Position numbers and translations under genes: made by a program
Source: NVTR01 sp036480115
GTDB taxonomy: Bacteria; Pseudomonadota; Alphaproteobacteria; Rhodobacterales; Rhodobacteraceae
Direction of reading: 5' to 3'
DNA length: 64,000 bases
NCBI GenBank assembly: GCA_965224795.1
Contig: CBDDAE010000001.1
Location: 806,001 to 870,000, forward strand
Part shown: in pieces, positions 25,176-34,473 of the stretch
Layout of the letters: every line of letters begins with the position of its first letter
Position numbering within the stretch: position 1 is the first letter of the stretch
Notes under the pieces: model-generated
Told to the model about the DNA's origin: nothing
Seen by the model: only the letters and a program-made list of their open reading frames with translations
The model's database searches: none

Positions 25176-25706
25176 ATGAGAACAGGATTCTACATACTTT
25201 CAGCGGCTTTACTCTTGTCCGCCGGTCCCGTGAAAGGTGCTGACCTGCGCGAAATCGGCCAGGCTGAATTGCGTAAATGTGTAAATTCCCGTGGCTGTAT
25301 CGCCTATTCGCAAATTGTAGATTCACTGCAACAATCAGTAGATGGACAGCCTGTTGATGTTCGCGCGTTCTTTTCGGATAAATTTTACTACCGAGTGTTG
25401 ATCAAACAGGCGAATGGCAAGTTTGGAAGCATCATCATTGACGCCGAAACCGGAGAATATTTGCGCCGGAATTCCGCCATAGCCGAACAGATTCGTGTGG
25501 TTGCCCGTTCGGGCCAATCCGTATCAGCCAGTAACGGGAATTCCGGAAATGGTAACGGTGGTGGTAGCGGGAATGGAAATGGGAATAGCGGAGGTAACGG
25601 GAATGGAAATTCTGGTGGCAATGGCGGCGGCAACGGTAACTCTGGCGGCAACGGCAATGGTGGTGGAAATGGCAACGGCAACGGTGGTGGCAACCCGAAT
25701 AAATAG
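25176..25706 (+). CDS. PepSY-like periplasmic protein with Gly/Asn-rich tail
   Basis: This 176-aa protein has a signal peptide (MRTGFYILSAALLLSAGPVKG). It is followed by a PepSY-like region (residues ~25-110) with a cysteine pair in RKCVNSRGCIAYSQ and the strand pattern YYRVLIKQANGKFGSIIIDAETGEYL. Residues ~112-176 are almost pure glycine, asparagine and serine (GNGNGGG-type repeats). PepSY proteins often sit beside PhoPQ-like systems and act as periplasmic modulators of the kinase. Here the response regulator gene follows about 50 bp downstream on the same strand. Function of the Gly/Asn tail is unknown. Confidence 0.8.
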   Translation: MRTGFYILSAALLLSAGPVKGADLREIGQAELRKCVNSRGCIAYSQIVDSLQQSVDGQPVDVRAFFSDKFYYRVLIKQANGKFGSIIIDAETGEYLRRNSAIAEQIRVVARSGQSVSASNGNSGNGNGGGSGNGNGNSGGNGNGNSGGNGGGNGNSGGNGNGGGNGNGNGGGNPNK

Positions 25707-25755
25707 TCGCCGTTCTTCCACAATTTAGGCCTGATTGGCGGTTACGCCTGCTGTC

Positions 25756-26415
25756 ATGCGTATTTTATTAGCCGAAGATGATGTAACCCTAAGTGAGCAA
25801 ATCAAGAAAGTCCTTTCAGCGGAGGGACGGGTGGTTGATGTAGTGCATGATGGCGAAGAAGCTCATTTCATGGGATCAACCGAACCGTATGATTTGGTAA
25901 TATTGGACATTGGCCTTCCCAAAAGGGACGGTATTTCCGTACTGAAAGATTGGCGTCGTGAAGACAACGATGTGCCAGTGTTGATTCTTACGGCGCGCGA
26001 TGGCTGGTCTGAACGTGTAGACGGATTGGATGCTGGTGCTGATGACTACATGACGAAACCTTTTCATATGCTGGAATTGTCGGCCCGAGTGCGCGCGATG
26101 TTACGCCGCAGAACTGGCCAAACCAATCCGCTGTTTGAGCGGGAGAACGTCATTTTCGACACAAGAACCGGACAGGTATTAATCGGCGGGATGCCGGTAA
26201 GCTTAACGGCACAGGAAGTCGCGGTTCTATCCTATCTGGTGCATAATTCGGGCCGACTGATTTCTCGTACTGAGTTGTCCGAGCATATCTATGAATATGA
26301 TGGCGACAGGGATTCCAACACAATCGCGGTTTTTGTAACGCGCCTTCGAAAGAAGCTTGGAAATGACCTGATCCGAACTATCCGCGGACGGGGATACACG
26401 ATCGAAGCCGTATAA
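25756..26415 (+). CDS. OmpR/PhoP-family response regulator
   Basis: This 219-aa two-component regulator has a receiver domain with acidic pair D8/D9, phosphorylation site D51 (VILDIGLPKRDG) and the MTKPF lysine, and a C-terminal winged-helix domain ending RTIRGRGYTIEAV. The ATG at 25756 is preferred to an upstream TTG because the receiver fold begins directly at MRILLAEDD. The kinase gene overlaps its stop by one base (TAATG). The pairing resembles PhoP/PhoQ in architecture. Confidence 0.92.
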   Translation: MRILLAEDDVTLSEQIKKVLSAEGRVVDVVHDGEEAHFMGSTEPYDLVILDIGLPKRDGISVLKDWRREDNDVPVLILTARDGWSERVDGLDAGADDYMTKPFHMLELSARVRAMLRRRTGQTNPLFERENVIFDTRTGQVLIGGMPVSLTAQEVAVLSYLVHNSGRLISRTELSEHIYEYDGDRDSNTIAVFVTRLRKKLGNDLIRTIRGRGYTIEAV

Positions 26416-27767
26416 TGCGATCCCTGCGGCGACGAGCAATATTTGGTGGGCTTGCCTGGGCTGTGATGATTGTCCTTCTTGGTGGTTTTGCGTTGCAATC
26501 TATTTTTGATTCAATTGCGCAAAAACGTTTCGATGAAACTTTGCAATTGCAGCACCTTCAGGTTGCTGTCGCCCTTGGAAACAGCAGCGCGAACCCGGAA
26601 CAAATTTATCAATTCCTGATCGATCCGGCCTATGCGCAGGTTTATTCCGGTCACTACTGGCAAATCACCGGGCCCGAAGAATTGACACTGACATCGCATT
26701 CTTTGTTCGATGCACTTCTTAACGAAACGCAGGCGGCAACAACAACGTCAACAGCTTGGTCAGGGCAAGGTCCGGTTAATCCGATCCGCGGGCTCACCCA
26801 GAAAATCAGCCTAGATGATAACAGCGTTTGGGTGGTGTCGGTGGCAGAATCTGTAGCCGCCCTTGATGCCGAACGTCAGGAAATTCAGAAAGGTCTGTTC
26901 TTAACTTTTGCTTTTGTTGGGGCTTTGGGAATAGCCGGGGCAATCTTGCAGGCTTCGGTCGTTTTACAGCCTCTCAATAGGCTGCGAGAGGACGTTATTC
27001 ACAGGTGGGATAGTACTGATGGGTTGGTTAGTAGCCAGTATCCAGAGGAAGTCGCGCCACTGGTTTCTGATATCAATACACTTCTGGATCGAAACAAAGA
27101 AATTGTTGAACGCGCGCGGCGGCAGGCGGCTGATATGGCGCATGCGCTAAAAACTCCGTCCGCGGTTCTTCGAAATGAACTTTCGGCACTCGATCAGGAA
27201 AGCGTAGATGTAGGGGCAGCCCAAAATGCACTTGGCATGATTGATGCCCAAATAAAAAGATCCTTGGGGCGGTTCCGCGCGGTTAATTCCAGCGGGCTGT
27301 CACAGGTCAAAACCGATTTGGGTGTATCTATTAATCGAATGGCGAGGCTTTTTAAATGCATGCCCGAAACCGATCATAAAAACCTGGAAGTGATCGTCAC
27401 TGGGGAAATTTCAATCCCCATGGATTCTCAGGACATTGAAGAGGTGTTGGGAAATTTGTTGGAGAATGCATTTTCCTGGTGTCGTAAAAATGTGCGCATT
27501 ACCGCTAAGAGGCACGGGGATGAAATGCGGGTGGAAATCGAAGATGACGGCCCGGGTATTCCAGACTCCAAACGGCGGGAGGCGTTAAAATCGGGCGGCA
27601 GGCTTGACCTTTCTGCGCCTGGAACTGGCCTTGGGCTGGCAATTGCTTCTGATCTTTTGCAGGCATATGGCGGTAAACTGGATTTGACACATTCCGAAGA
27701 ATTGGGTGGGTTACGTATAATTTTGGCTATTCCAACGTCCCGCGTCAAGCCATTGATTGGCTTGTAA
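26415..27767 (+). CDS. PhoQ-like sensor histidine kinase
   Basis: This 450-aa membrane kinase has a first membrane helix at residues ~10-30 (IFGGLAWAVMIVLLGGFAL), a periplasmic sensor of ~125 residues, a second helix at ~160-182, and a HAMP-like linker. Its H-box DMAHALKTPSAVLRNEL carries the phospho-accepting H243. The ATPase domain has an N-box EEVLGNLLENAF, G1 EDDGPGIP and G2 GTGLGLAIASDLL. The MAHALKTP form of the H-box is typical of PhoQ-type kinases. It is coupled to the response regulator gene; the PepSY-like protein upstream may modulate it. Confidence 0.92.
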   Translation: MRSLRRRAIFGGLAWAVMIVLLGGFALQSIFDSIAQKRFDETLQLQHLQVAVALGNSSANPEQIYQFLIDPAYAQVYSGHYWQITGPEELTLTSHSLFDALLNETQAATTTSTAWSGQGPVNPIRGLTQKISLDDNSVWVVSVAESVAALDAERQEIQKGLFLTFAFVGALGIAGAILQASVVLQPLNRLREDVIHRWDSTDGLVSSQYPEEVAPLVSDINTLLDRNKEIVERARRQAADMAHALKTPSAVLRNELSALDQESVDVGAAQNALGMIDAQIKRSLGRFRAVNSSGLSQVKTDLGVSINRMARLFKCMPETDHKNLEVIVTGEISIPMDSQDIEEVLGNLLENAFSWCRKNVRITAKRHGDEMRVEIEDDGPGIPDSKRREALKSGGRLDLSAPGTGLGLAIASDLLQAYGGKLDLTHSEELGGLRIILAIPTSRVKPLIGL

Positions 27768-28381
27768 TATTTTCTAATATATTGAAATATAAACCTATTT
27801 AGGCATAAAGTAATAGATATTCCTCTCCAATATGACGTCCTATATGCTGCTTGCCTTTGCCCCATTCGCCCTCCCGAAAGTTAACTGATTATGAACAAGG
27901 TGTTCGCCACCGGTTCAACTCGAATTTGCCATATTTGGGACAAGAAGAATCACTGGTGAGAAAATTTCAATTTGCAGGACGGCAATGAGAAATAATCCGC
28001 AAGAATTGATAAGGGAAGATCACTATGTCGCTGCAAGTTGCCCAAAATGTTCCAGACACGGAAAAAGCTGGGGAAGCCCAAGTCAAACAACTGGGTGCCC
28101 TGGTTTTGACAAAAGACCAGATGTGTTTGCGTGCAAAAACCGTTTCGACATCGCGAAATCAGGCTCGCCAGTTATCAATAGTTCCCGTGGTTCCAAAATG
28201 GTTGCCGCCATCCGAACATTTGTTCCATCTATTTGACAGCCCAAAAGCTGCCCTCGCCTGCGCCTAAAAAGCAAATTGGGATATTAATTTACTCACTATT
28301 TGGCTCATTGATGCAGAATGGATCTGTCGCGGAATTGTTCCGCTCCTATAACCGCATATTATGCGCAAAAGGAGAACGACT
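27768..28381. other. Intergenic region (614 bp) without a supported gene
   Basis: Short open frames around 27985-28267 have no recognisable content and overlap each other in different frames. The right part leads into the IS3 remnant. I see no RNA gene or convincing terminator. Confidence 0.35.
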
Positions 28382-29400
28382 ATGGGAACGAAACACACAG
28401 CAGGATTGGAAGAACCCTGAAAATGCTTCGGTACAAACTAATTTTAAGCGCGAAATAGCAGAACTCCGCAAAGAAAACCGTCTTCTGCGAGAGGAGAGGG
28501 AGCTGTTATAAAAAGCAACAATCTTCTTCGCGGACCAAAGCAAATGAGGTTCGCATTTGTTGAAAAGCACCGCAAAAACATCCCCACCGAGCGTCTTTGC
28601 CGGATCGTCGATGTCTTCCCTCCTAGCTACCGTGCCTGGCGCGGCCGTCCTGCCAGTCGCCGTCGACGTGAAGACATGGTTTTACTGGCCCCTATCCGGG
28701 AGCAGCATCGCCTGAGCTTGAACAGTTATGGTCGGCCGAGGATGACTGAAGAGCTGAAAGAGATCGGTCTTGAAGTCGGCCACCGGCGAGTCGGTCGTTC
28801 AATGCGCCTGAACGGAATATCTGTTATCAGAACGCGCAAACACAAGGTTACGACCGATAGCAACCACAGGTTCAATATTGCACCCAACTGGCTGAACCGT
28901 TACTTTTAAGCGGATCGGCCAAACCAGAAATGGGTGGTGGATATCAGTTACATCTGGACCCGTGAGGGCAGGCGTTATTTGGCAGTAGTACTGGATCTGC
29001 ATTCCAGGCGTGTGATCGGCTGGGCCGTGTCGAACCGAATGAAACGCGACCTTGCAATCAGGGCGCTGAATATGGCCATTGCCATGCGCAGGCCGCCCAA
29101 GGACTGCATCCCTCATTCCGAAAGGGGCAGCCAGTATTGCTCGCACGACTATCAGAAAATCCTGCGCCAACATGGGTTCAAAGTATCGATGAGCGGCAAG
29201 GGTAATTGCTACGATAATGCTGCGATGGAAACCTTCTTCAAAACAATCAAAGCCGAGCTGATCTGGCGGCATTCCTGACAAACACGCCAAGCGGTGGGGT
29301 CGCTGTCTTCGAATATATTAATGGCTTCTACAATCCTAGCCGCAGACATTCGGCATCAGGCTGGAAAAGCCCCACAAGGCGACACAATGCAACCCAATAA
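28382..29400 (+). mobile_element. IS3-family insertion sequence remnant (dead)
   Basis: Remains of both IS3 genes are present. OrfA begins MGTKHTAGLEEP and soon stops; an internal deletion joins to FKREIAELRKENRLLREERELL, the coiled coil, then a stop. OrfB begins MRFAFVEKHRKNIPTERLC, has a stop after LNRYF, and continues PNQKWVVDISYIWTREG; after ELIWRHS a stop and frameshift lead to VFEYINGFYNPSRRHSASGW. The second catalytic aspartate is also changed (HSERGSQY instead of HSDRGSQY). At least three inactivating events make it non-mobile. Exact ends were not resolved. It abuts the 3' side of tRNA-Ser. Confidence 0.85.
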
Positions 29401-29410
29401 AATAGCTGGC

Positions 29411-29500
29411 TGGCGGAGGAGGTGGGATTCGAACCCACGGTAGACTTTCACCTACGTCGGTTTTCAAGACCGGTGCATTCGACCACTCTGCCACTCCTCC
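29411..29500 (-). tRNA. tRNA-Ser (anticodon UGA)
   Basis: This is a 90-nt class II tRNA on the minus strand with an encoded CCA. The acceptor stem is GGAGGAG/CTCCTCC, the anticodon loop CTTGAAA gives anticodon TGA, a long variable arm follows, and the T-arm is TGGG-TTCGAAT-CCCA. It fits tRNA-Ser reading UCA codons. The last anticodon-stem pair appears to be a C-A mismatch; otherwise it is regular. Confidence 0.93.
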
Positions 29501-29691
29501 GACTGGCGGCGGGTGTAGCTGCCAAATCTTGATTTTGAAAGGGCCGATTTTAGGGCCGATTTTTGCCGAAGCTATCAGCACACCTTTTCATGTTGCGATT
29601 GTAAGGGTACTGTGCGCTTACGACCGGGCAAATCAGTCCGGCAGATCGAGCAATCCAAGCGGCAACTGCCGCAGATATTAAAGGGCAAGGT

Positions 29692-30714
29692 ATGGTAAGC
29701 GCGCACACTGGGCGGCTGGCTCTGGTACTGGCAGGCAGCATGTTTTTAACAGCCTGCGAAGACGGGCAAAAAATCAACTTATTTGGCGCTGGAAATTCCG
29801 CAGATGGGGGCGAAAACAACCTAACTGTCGGAAATGGCATACCAATTGAGCAAGACATAGAATCCCCAGAAGTGTTTGAGCAAACCGATTCCGGCCTGTG
29901 GGACGGGCGCCCGTCTCTGGGCGGCGTTTGGATCGCACACCCGAATGTTGTTGATCCAGAGCGGGTAATGATCCGCAACGAAGATAACGGAAAGTCTATT
30001 ATCGGCGCGCTATTTCGACGCGAACGCGAAAATCCGGGACCAAAGTTTCAAGTGTCCTCTGATGCAGCGGATGAGCTAGGCATGCTGGCCGGTGCACCTA
30101 ATAATCTTAGTGTTGTCGCCCTACGCCGTGTGGAAGCGCCTGTCGTTGATGCCGGGCCAACATTTGAAGAAGCCCCCGACTTTTTTGAAGTGACCGAAGC
30201 CGGCACCCCTGTGGCGGAAACCGTCGCCACCATCGGCACTGCCGAAACCATTGCAGCCGCATCGATTGAATCAATTGACCCGGTGGCAGCTCTTGCCGCC
30301 TCTGCGATAGAAGCAGCCACGGCGCAAAACCCGACAGCACAATTGCCGGGACCTTCAAGCGCTGCAGAGGCTGCCCAAGAAGCCGACGGTCCCGTCACCA
30401 CGACCTTGCAACCCGAAACATTATCGGTGAATTTACCAGTTCAGACTCCTGCAGCTCCTGTAGCTCCGGCTGCACCGGTCTTGACCAAACCGTTTGTTCA
30501 AATTGGAATATTCAGTGTTGAATCCAATGCAAATGACACCTCCAAATTGCTACGGTCTTCTGGGATTATTCCGACAATCAAGGTTTCGCAGTCCAGTGGT
30601 AAAACCTATTGGCGTGTTGTCGTTGGACCCATGCAAAACCCTGACGATCGCGCAACGGTGATTTCCAAAGTAAAAGGGCTAGGCTTTCCCGATGCCTATG
30701 CGGTTACCAACTGA
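29692..30714 (+). CDS. SPOR-domain lipoprotein
   Basis: This 340-aa lipoprotein has a signal peptide with lipobox LTAC (lipidated C22), a long alanine- and proline-rich linker (residues ~130-260) and a C-terminal SPOR domain (KPFVQIGIFSVESNANDTSKLL..YWRVVVGPMQNPDD). SPOR domains bind denuded peptidoglycan at septa. It resembles RlpA-like or FtsN-like septal proteins without the enzymatic domain. It lies directly upstream of dacC, consistent with a role in cell-wall remodelling at division. Confidence 0.85.
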   Translation: MVSAHTGRLALVLAGSMFLTACEDGQKINLFGAGNSADGGENNLTVGNGIPIEQDIESPEVFEQTDSGLWDGRPSLGGVWIAHPNVVDPERVMIRNEDNGKSIIGALFRRERENPGPKFQVSSDAADELGMLAGAPNNLSVVALRRVEAPVVDAGPTFEEAPDFFEVTEAGTPVAETVATIGTAETIAAASIESIDPVAALAASAIEAATAQNPTAQLPGPSSAAEAAQEADGPVTTTLQPETLSVNLPVQTPAAPVAPAAPVLTKPFVQIGIFSVESNANDTSKLLRSSGIIPTIKVSQSSGKTYWRVVVGPMQNPDDRATVISKVKGLGFPDAYAVTN

Positions 30715-30735
30715 TCTAAAAAGGCGGTGCATCAA

Positions 30736-31902
30736 ATGCTCAAACTAATATTACGTATTGCCGCTATGTTAACGGCCCTGGTGGCGTGTTCGGTACCCGC
30801 AATTTCGGGGTATGACACGCTGGCGCGCGCTGCTTATGTCGTTGATCTTACAACAAACACCGTATTGTTGGAAAAAGAAGCCGAGGTGCCCCTGCCCCCG
30901 GCATCGATGTCAAAACTAATGACCTTAAATATGCTGTTTGAAGCATTGCAAGATGGCCGCGTTACCCTTGAGACTCAATTTGGGGTTTCCAGCCGTGCCC
31001 GTGCAATGGGCGGTTCCAGCATGTTCTTAAACGAAAATGATCGCCCCACTGTTGTTGAACTGATCCAGGGCATCATTGTGTTGTCAGGCAATGACGCCTG
31101 CGTTGTCGTGGCTGAAGGACTGGCCGGCAGCGAAGACGCCTTTGCCCGCCTGATGAACGACCGCGCCAAAGACCTGGGCATGACCGGTTCAACATTTGCC
31201 AATGCCAGTGGATGGCCCAACCCAAATCAACGGATGAGCATGCATGATCTCGGAGTGCTTGCCTCGCGGCTGATCACTGTTTTTCCTGAATATTATGGTT
31301 ATTTCGGACAAAAGGAATTTGGCTACGATGGCCGTACCCCCGACAACCGCTTTAACAGAAATCCACTGCTAGAGCTGGGTATCGGTGCCGACGGGCTTAA
31401 AACCGGCCACACCAGTGAAGCGGGCTATGGCATCGTTGGATCAGCAGCCCAAGGAACACGCCGCATTGTGTTTGTTATAACCGGGATGAATTCCGAAAAA
31501 GAACGGGCGGAAGAAGCCGAGCGCATCGTCAATTGGGCGTTTCGCCAATTCGTAGAGAAATCTGTTATCGCCAAGGGTGCGGAAGTAGCCCGTGCCAAGG
31601 TGTGGATGGGGGATCACGACGAAATTGGACTGGTTTCATCCGAAGAAATAAGCCTATTACTACCGGCGTTGGAACGGGACTCCTTAGGCGGGGAAGTCGT
31701 CTATAGCGACCCCATAGAAGCACCCATTACCAAGGGCCAGCAAGTGGCTGAACTGGTTGTCACGCTACAGGAATTACCCGATGCCCGTATCCCGCTATAT
31801 TCAGACAGGGACGTGGCACGCGGCGGTTTCTTACCCCGTATTCGCACGGCACTAAATGTTCTTTATCGCCGGTACGCCGGGGGCGTGCAGGGCCTCTTTT
31901 AA
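30736..31902 (+). CDS. dacC: D-alanyl-D-alanine carboxypeptidase (PBP5/6 type)
   Basis: This 388-aa periplasmic low-molecular-weight penicillin-binding protein has a signal peptide (to about residue 25). The catalytic serine and lysine are S57 and K60 in PPASMSKLMT, SxN is in SGNDACVV and the KTG triad in GLKTGHTSEAG. The ATG at 30736 is preferred over the GTG at 30727 because AAGGCGG lies at proper distance. A C-terminal beta-rich domain follows the catalytic domain. It trims pentapeptides in peptidoglycan. The tmk start overlaps its stop by one base (TAATG). Confidence 0.92.
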   Translation: MLKLILRIAAMLTALVACSVPAISGYDTLARAAYVVDLTTNTVLLEKEAEVPLPPASMSKLMTLNMLFEALQDGRVTLETQFGVSSRARAMGGSSMFLNENDRPTVVELIQGIIVLSGNDACVVVAEGLAGSEDAFARLMNDRAKDLGMTGSTFANASGWPNPNQRMSMHDLGVLASRLITVFPEYYGYFGQKEFGYDGRTPDNRFNRNPLLELGIGADGLKTGHTSEAGYGIVGSAAQGTRRIVFVITGMNSEKERAEEAERIVNWAFRQFVEKSVIAKGAEVARAKVWMGDHDEIGLVSSEEISLLLPALERDSLGGEVVYSDPIEAPITKGQQVAELVVTLQELPDARIPLYSDRDVARGGFLPRIRTALNVLYRRYAGGVQGLF

Positions 31903-32525
31903 TGAAAGCCGGACTATTTATTACCTTTGAAGGTATTGATGGTTCTGGGAAATCCACCCAGGCCAAAATATTGACTGAACGGCTGATATCCGGTGGCTTT
32001 GATGTGATCCTTACCCGTGAACCTGGGGGTTCTGCCGGAGCCGAAGAAATACGTTCCCTTGTGTTGGAAGGTGACCAAGATCGCTGGTCGGCGCAAACCG
32101 AAATTTTACTGTTCACAGCTGCGCGCAGGGACCATATGGAAAAAACCATTGAACCGGCATTGGCGGCGGGCAAGGTTGTGGTCTGCGACCGTTTTGCTGA
32201 TTCAACCCGGATGTATCAGGGGATCAGCCGCGGTGAATTGCGTACCACGGTGGACCAGCTGCACAGCCTGATGATCGGGCGCGAACCTGATTTGACTTTT
32301 ATCATTGATATGGACCCGGCCATTGGGCTGAAACGGGCCCTGTCACGACAAACCTTAGAAGAGCGCTTTGAAGGTTTTGGCGAAGATATGCAGATTAAAA
32401 TGCGCACAGGGTTTCTGGCCCTGGCAAAAGAATTTGCTGACCGTTGCATTGTGATAGACGGCAACCGCAACGCCAAATATGTAGCAGATCAAGTTGAAGC
32501 ACTGGCGTTAGCGCGTCTGGCATGA
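31902..32525 (+). CDS. tmk: Thymidylate kinase
   Basis: This 207-aa dTMP kinase converts dTMP to dTDP. It has the P-loop FEGIDGSGKSTQ (K17), the DR[Y/F] motif in VVCDRFADSTRMYQG, and a lid region LSRQTLEERFEGFG. Length and motifs fit a normal bacterial Tmk. It overlaps dacC by one base and holB by four, a conserved tmk-holB-tatD block. Confidence 0.96.
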   Translation: MKAGLFITFEGIDGSGKSTQAKILTERLISGGFDVILTREPGGSAGAEEIRSLVLEGDQDRWSAQTEILLFTAARRDHMEKTIEPALAAGKVVVCDRFADSTRMYQGISRGELRTTVDQLHSLMIGREPDLTFIIDMDPAIGLKRALSRQTLEERFEGFGEDMQIKMRTGFLALAKEFADRCIVIDGNRNAKYVADQVEALALARLA

Positions 32526-33658
32526 ACGACGACGCCCCGGTCCCGGAATATGATCGTGTGGTTGGCGCACCCCACCCTCGAGAAACCCAGCAATTATACG
32601 GGCAGGCCGTGGCTGAAGCTGCTTTCCTGACAGCCTTAAACACGGGGCGCCTGCACCACGGTTGGCTTATCACTGGTCCACGCGGCATCGGCAAGGCAAC
32701 ATTGGCCTGGCGCATCGCTAAACTGTTGCTGACGACGCCGCCCCCTGGTTCTGACGGGCTTTTCGCTGAAAATCCCCCGCCTGTTCAGTCGCTGGATATC
32801 CCGCCTGACCACCCGGTGAACCGGCGCGTAGCCGCCCTGTCGGAACCGGCGCTGTTTCTATTGCGCCCTATTTGGGACATTGAGAAAAAGAGATTTAAGA
32901 ACGGAATTACCGTTGACGAAGTGCGTAAAATGAAGGGCTTTTTCAACCATTCCGCCGCTGATGGAGGTCGGCGCGTGGTTATCGTAGACAGCGTCGATGA
33001 TATGAATACAAATGCCGCAAATGCTCTGTTGAAAATATTGGAAGAACCCCCGGTAAATGCCACATTGTTACTGGTCAGCCATCAACCTAGCCGCCTGTTA
33101 CCGACCATCCGCAGCCGGTGCCGGGAATTACGTTGCGCGGTGTTGCCAACAGAAGACATGGCAAATGCCATGACTGCGGCTGGCGCTGATAGTGGTTCCA
33201 ACACCGGGGCACTGACAGAACTTTCTGGCGGTTCAGCCGGTGAAGCCGTACGATTGCGAAATCTCGGCGGTATGCAGACCTATGCCGATATTATTAACCT
33301 TTTTTCAGATCTGCCAAATATGAACCGGCCCAAGGCCTTGAAACTGGCTGAAAGCGCTGTTGGCAAAACCAAATCTGACCAATTTGACCTGATCTTGCGT
33401 CTGATGGATATTTTCTTGGCAAGGACCGCGAGAACCGGTGTTTCGGGGCCAGCTTTGGTCGAAGCATCACCGGGTGAAAGCACTCTGATGCAACGGCTGG
33501 CGCCTGACGCAAAAGCCGGGCGCATTTGGGCTGAGTTGCAACAAACCCTAAGTGAACGGGCGCGCCATGGGCAGGCAGTTAACCTTGACCCTGCAGCGCT
33601 CATCCTTGATATGTTTTTTAAAATCAATGAAACGGCGGCAAAAACAGCCGCGCGCTAA
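32522..33658 (+). CDS. holB: DNA polymerase III subunit delta'
   Basis: This 378-aa AAA+ clamp-loader subunit has the P-loop ITGPRGIGKATLAWR, a sensor/Walker-type region in VVIVDSVDDMNTNAANALLKILEEPP and the arginine-containing SHQPSRLLPTIRSRC. The zinc-binding cysteine cluster of many delta' subunits is not evident, as in other alphaproteobacteria. It belongs to the tmk-holB-tatD operon with a 4-bp overlap upstream. Confidence 0.93.
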   Translation: MNDDAPVPEYDRVVGAPHPRETQQLYGQAVAEAAFLTALNTGRLHHGWLITGPRGIGKATLAWRIAKLLLTTPPPGSDGLFAENPPPVQSLDIPPDHPVNRRVAALSEPALFLLRPIWDIEKKRFKNGITVDEVRKMKGFFNHSAADGGRRVVIVDSVDDMNTNAANALLKILEEPPVNATLLLVSHQPSRLLPTIRSRCRELRCAVLPTEDMANAMTAAGADSGSNTGALTELSGGSAGEAVRLRNLGGMQTYADIINLFSDLPNMNRPKALKLAESAVGKTKSDQFDLILRLMDIFLARTARTGVSGPALVEASPGESTLMQRLAPDAKAGRIWAELQQTLSERARHGQAVNLDPAALILDMFFKINETAAKTAAR

Positions 33659-33666
33659 GGGGCTAA

Positions 33667-34473
33667 ATGCCAGAAGTTCACGAAATTACCGACAGCCATT
33701 GTCACCTGGATTTTCCAGAATTAACGGTGGAACTACCAGAGGTTATCGCCCGTGCTTTAGATACCGGTGTCACCCGGATGTTGACGATCTGTACCAAAAT
33801 GCGCGAAGAACCGCAGGTACGCGCAATTGTTGATGAGTTTGATCCGGTTTTCTATGCGGCCGGTACCCATCCGATGCACGCCGCCAAAGAACCAATGGTA
33901 TCGATAGGAGAACTGGTAAAACTGGCTGATCACCCGAAATTTGTTGGCATCGGTGAAACCGGGCTGGATTACCATTACACCGCCGACAGCAAAGACTTTC
34001 AGCAAGAAAGCCTGCGAATTCACATAGAAGCTGCGCGCCAAACCGGCCTGCCGCTGATCATCCATGCCCGCGGCGCCGATGAAGATATGGCGCGCATTCT
34101 GGCCCAAGAGCATCGCGCCGGGGCCTATACTTGCGTCATGCATTGTTTTTCCTCCAGTCGCGAATTGGGCCAAGCGGCGTTGGATCTGGGTTTTTACCTT
34201 TCAATGTCGGGCATCACCGCCTTCCCCAAATCAAGTGAACTGCGGGGTATTTTCAAAGATGCGCCCATTGATCGCATTCTGGTGGAGACAGACGCACCCT
34301 ATTTGGCGCCACCTCCCCACCGTGGCAAACGAAATGAACCAGCATTCACAGCCCACACAGCCGCCAAAGCAGCCGAGACTTTCGAAATGGATTACAAAGA
34401 TTTCGCTGCACAAACTCAGACGAATTTTGATCGTCTGTTCACCAAAGCCGCGGTCTGGAAACCCTACGTCTAA
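33667..34473 (+). CDS. tatD: TatD-family metal-dependent hydrolase (DNase)
   Basis: This 268-aa TIM-barrel hydrolase has the metal ligands HCHLDF near the N-terminus, E in GIGETGLDYHY, histidines in LIIHARGAD and CVMHCFSS, and D in VETDAPYLAP. The family includes 3'-5' exonucleases. It starts 8 bp after holB, and the next gene overlaps its stop. Confidence 0.94.
   Translation: MPEVHEITDSHCHLDFPELTVELPEVIARALDTGVTRMLTICTKMREEPQVRAIVDEFDPVFYAAGTHPMHAAKEPMVSIGELVKLADHPKFVGIGETGLDYHYTADSKDFQQESLRIHIEAARQTGLPLIIHARGADEDMARILAQEHRAGAYTCVMHCFSSSRELGQAALDLGFYLSMSGITAFPKSSELRGIFKDAPIDRILVETDAPYLAPPPHRGKRNEPAFTAHTAAKAAETFEMDYKDFAAQTQTNFDRLFTKAAVWKPYV

Noticed and set aside
27985..28267. Two overlapping ~80-aa open frames after the histidine kinase
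   Set aside because: They overlap in different frames, have no recognisable content and sit in remnant DNA before the IS3 fragment.
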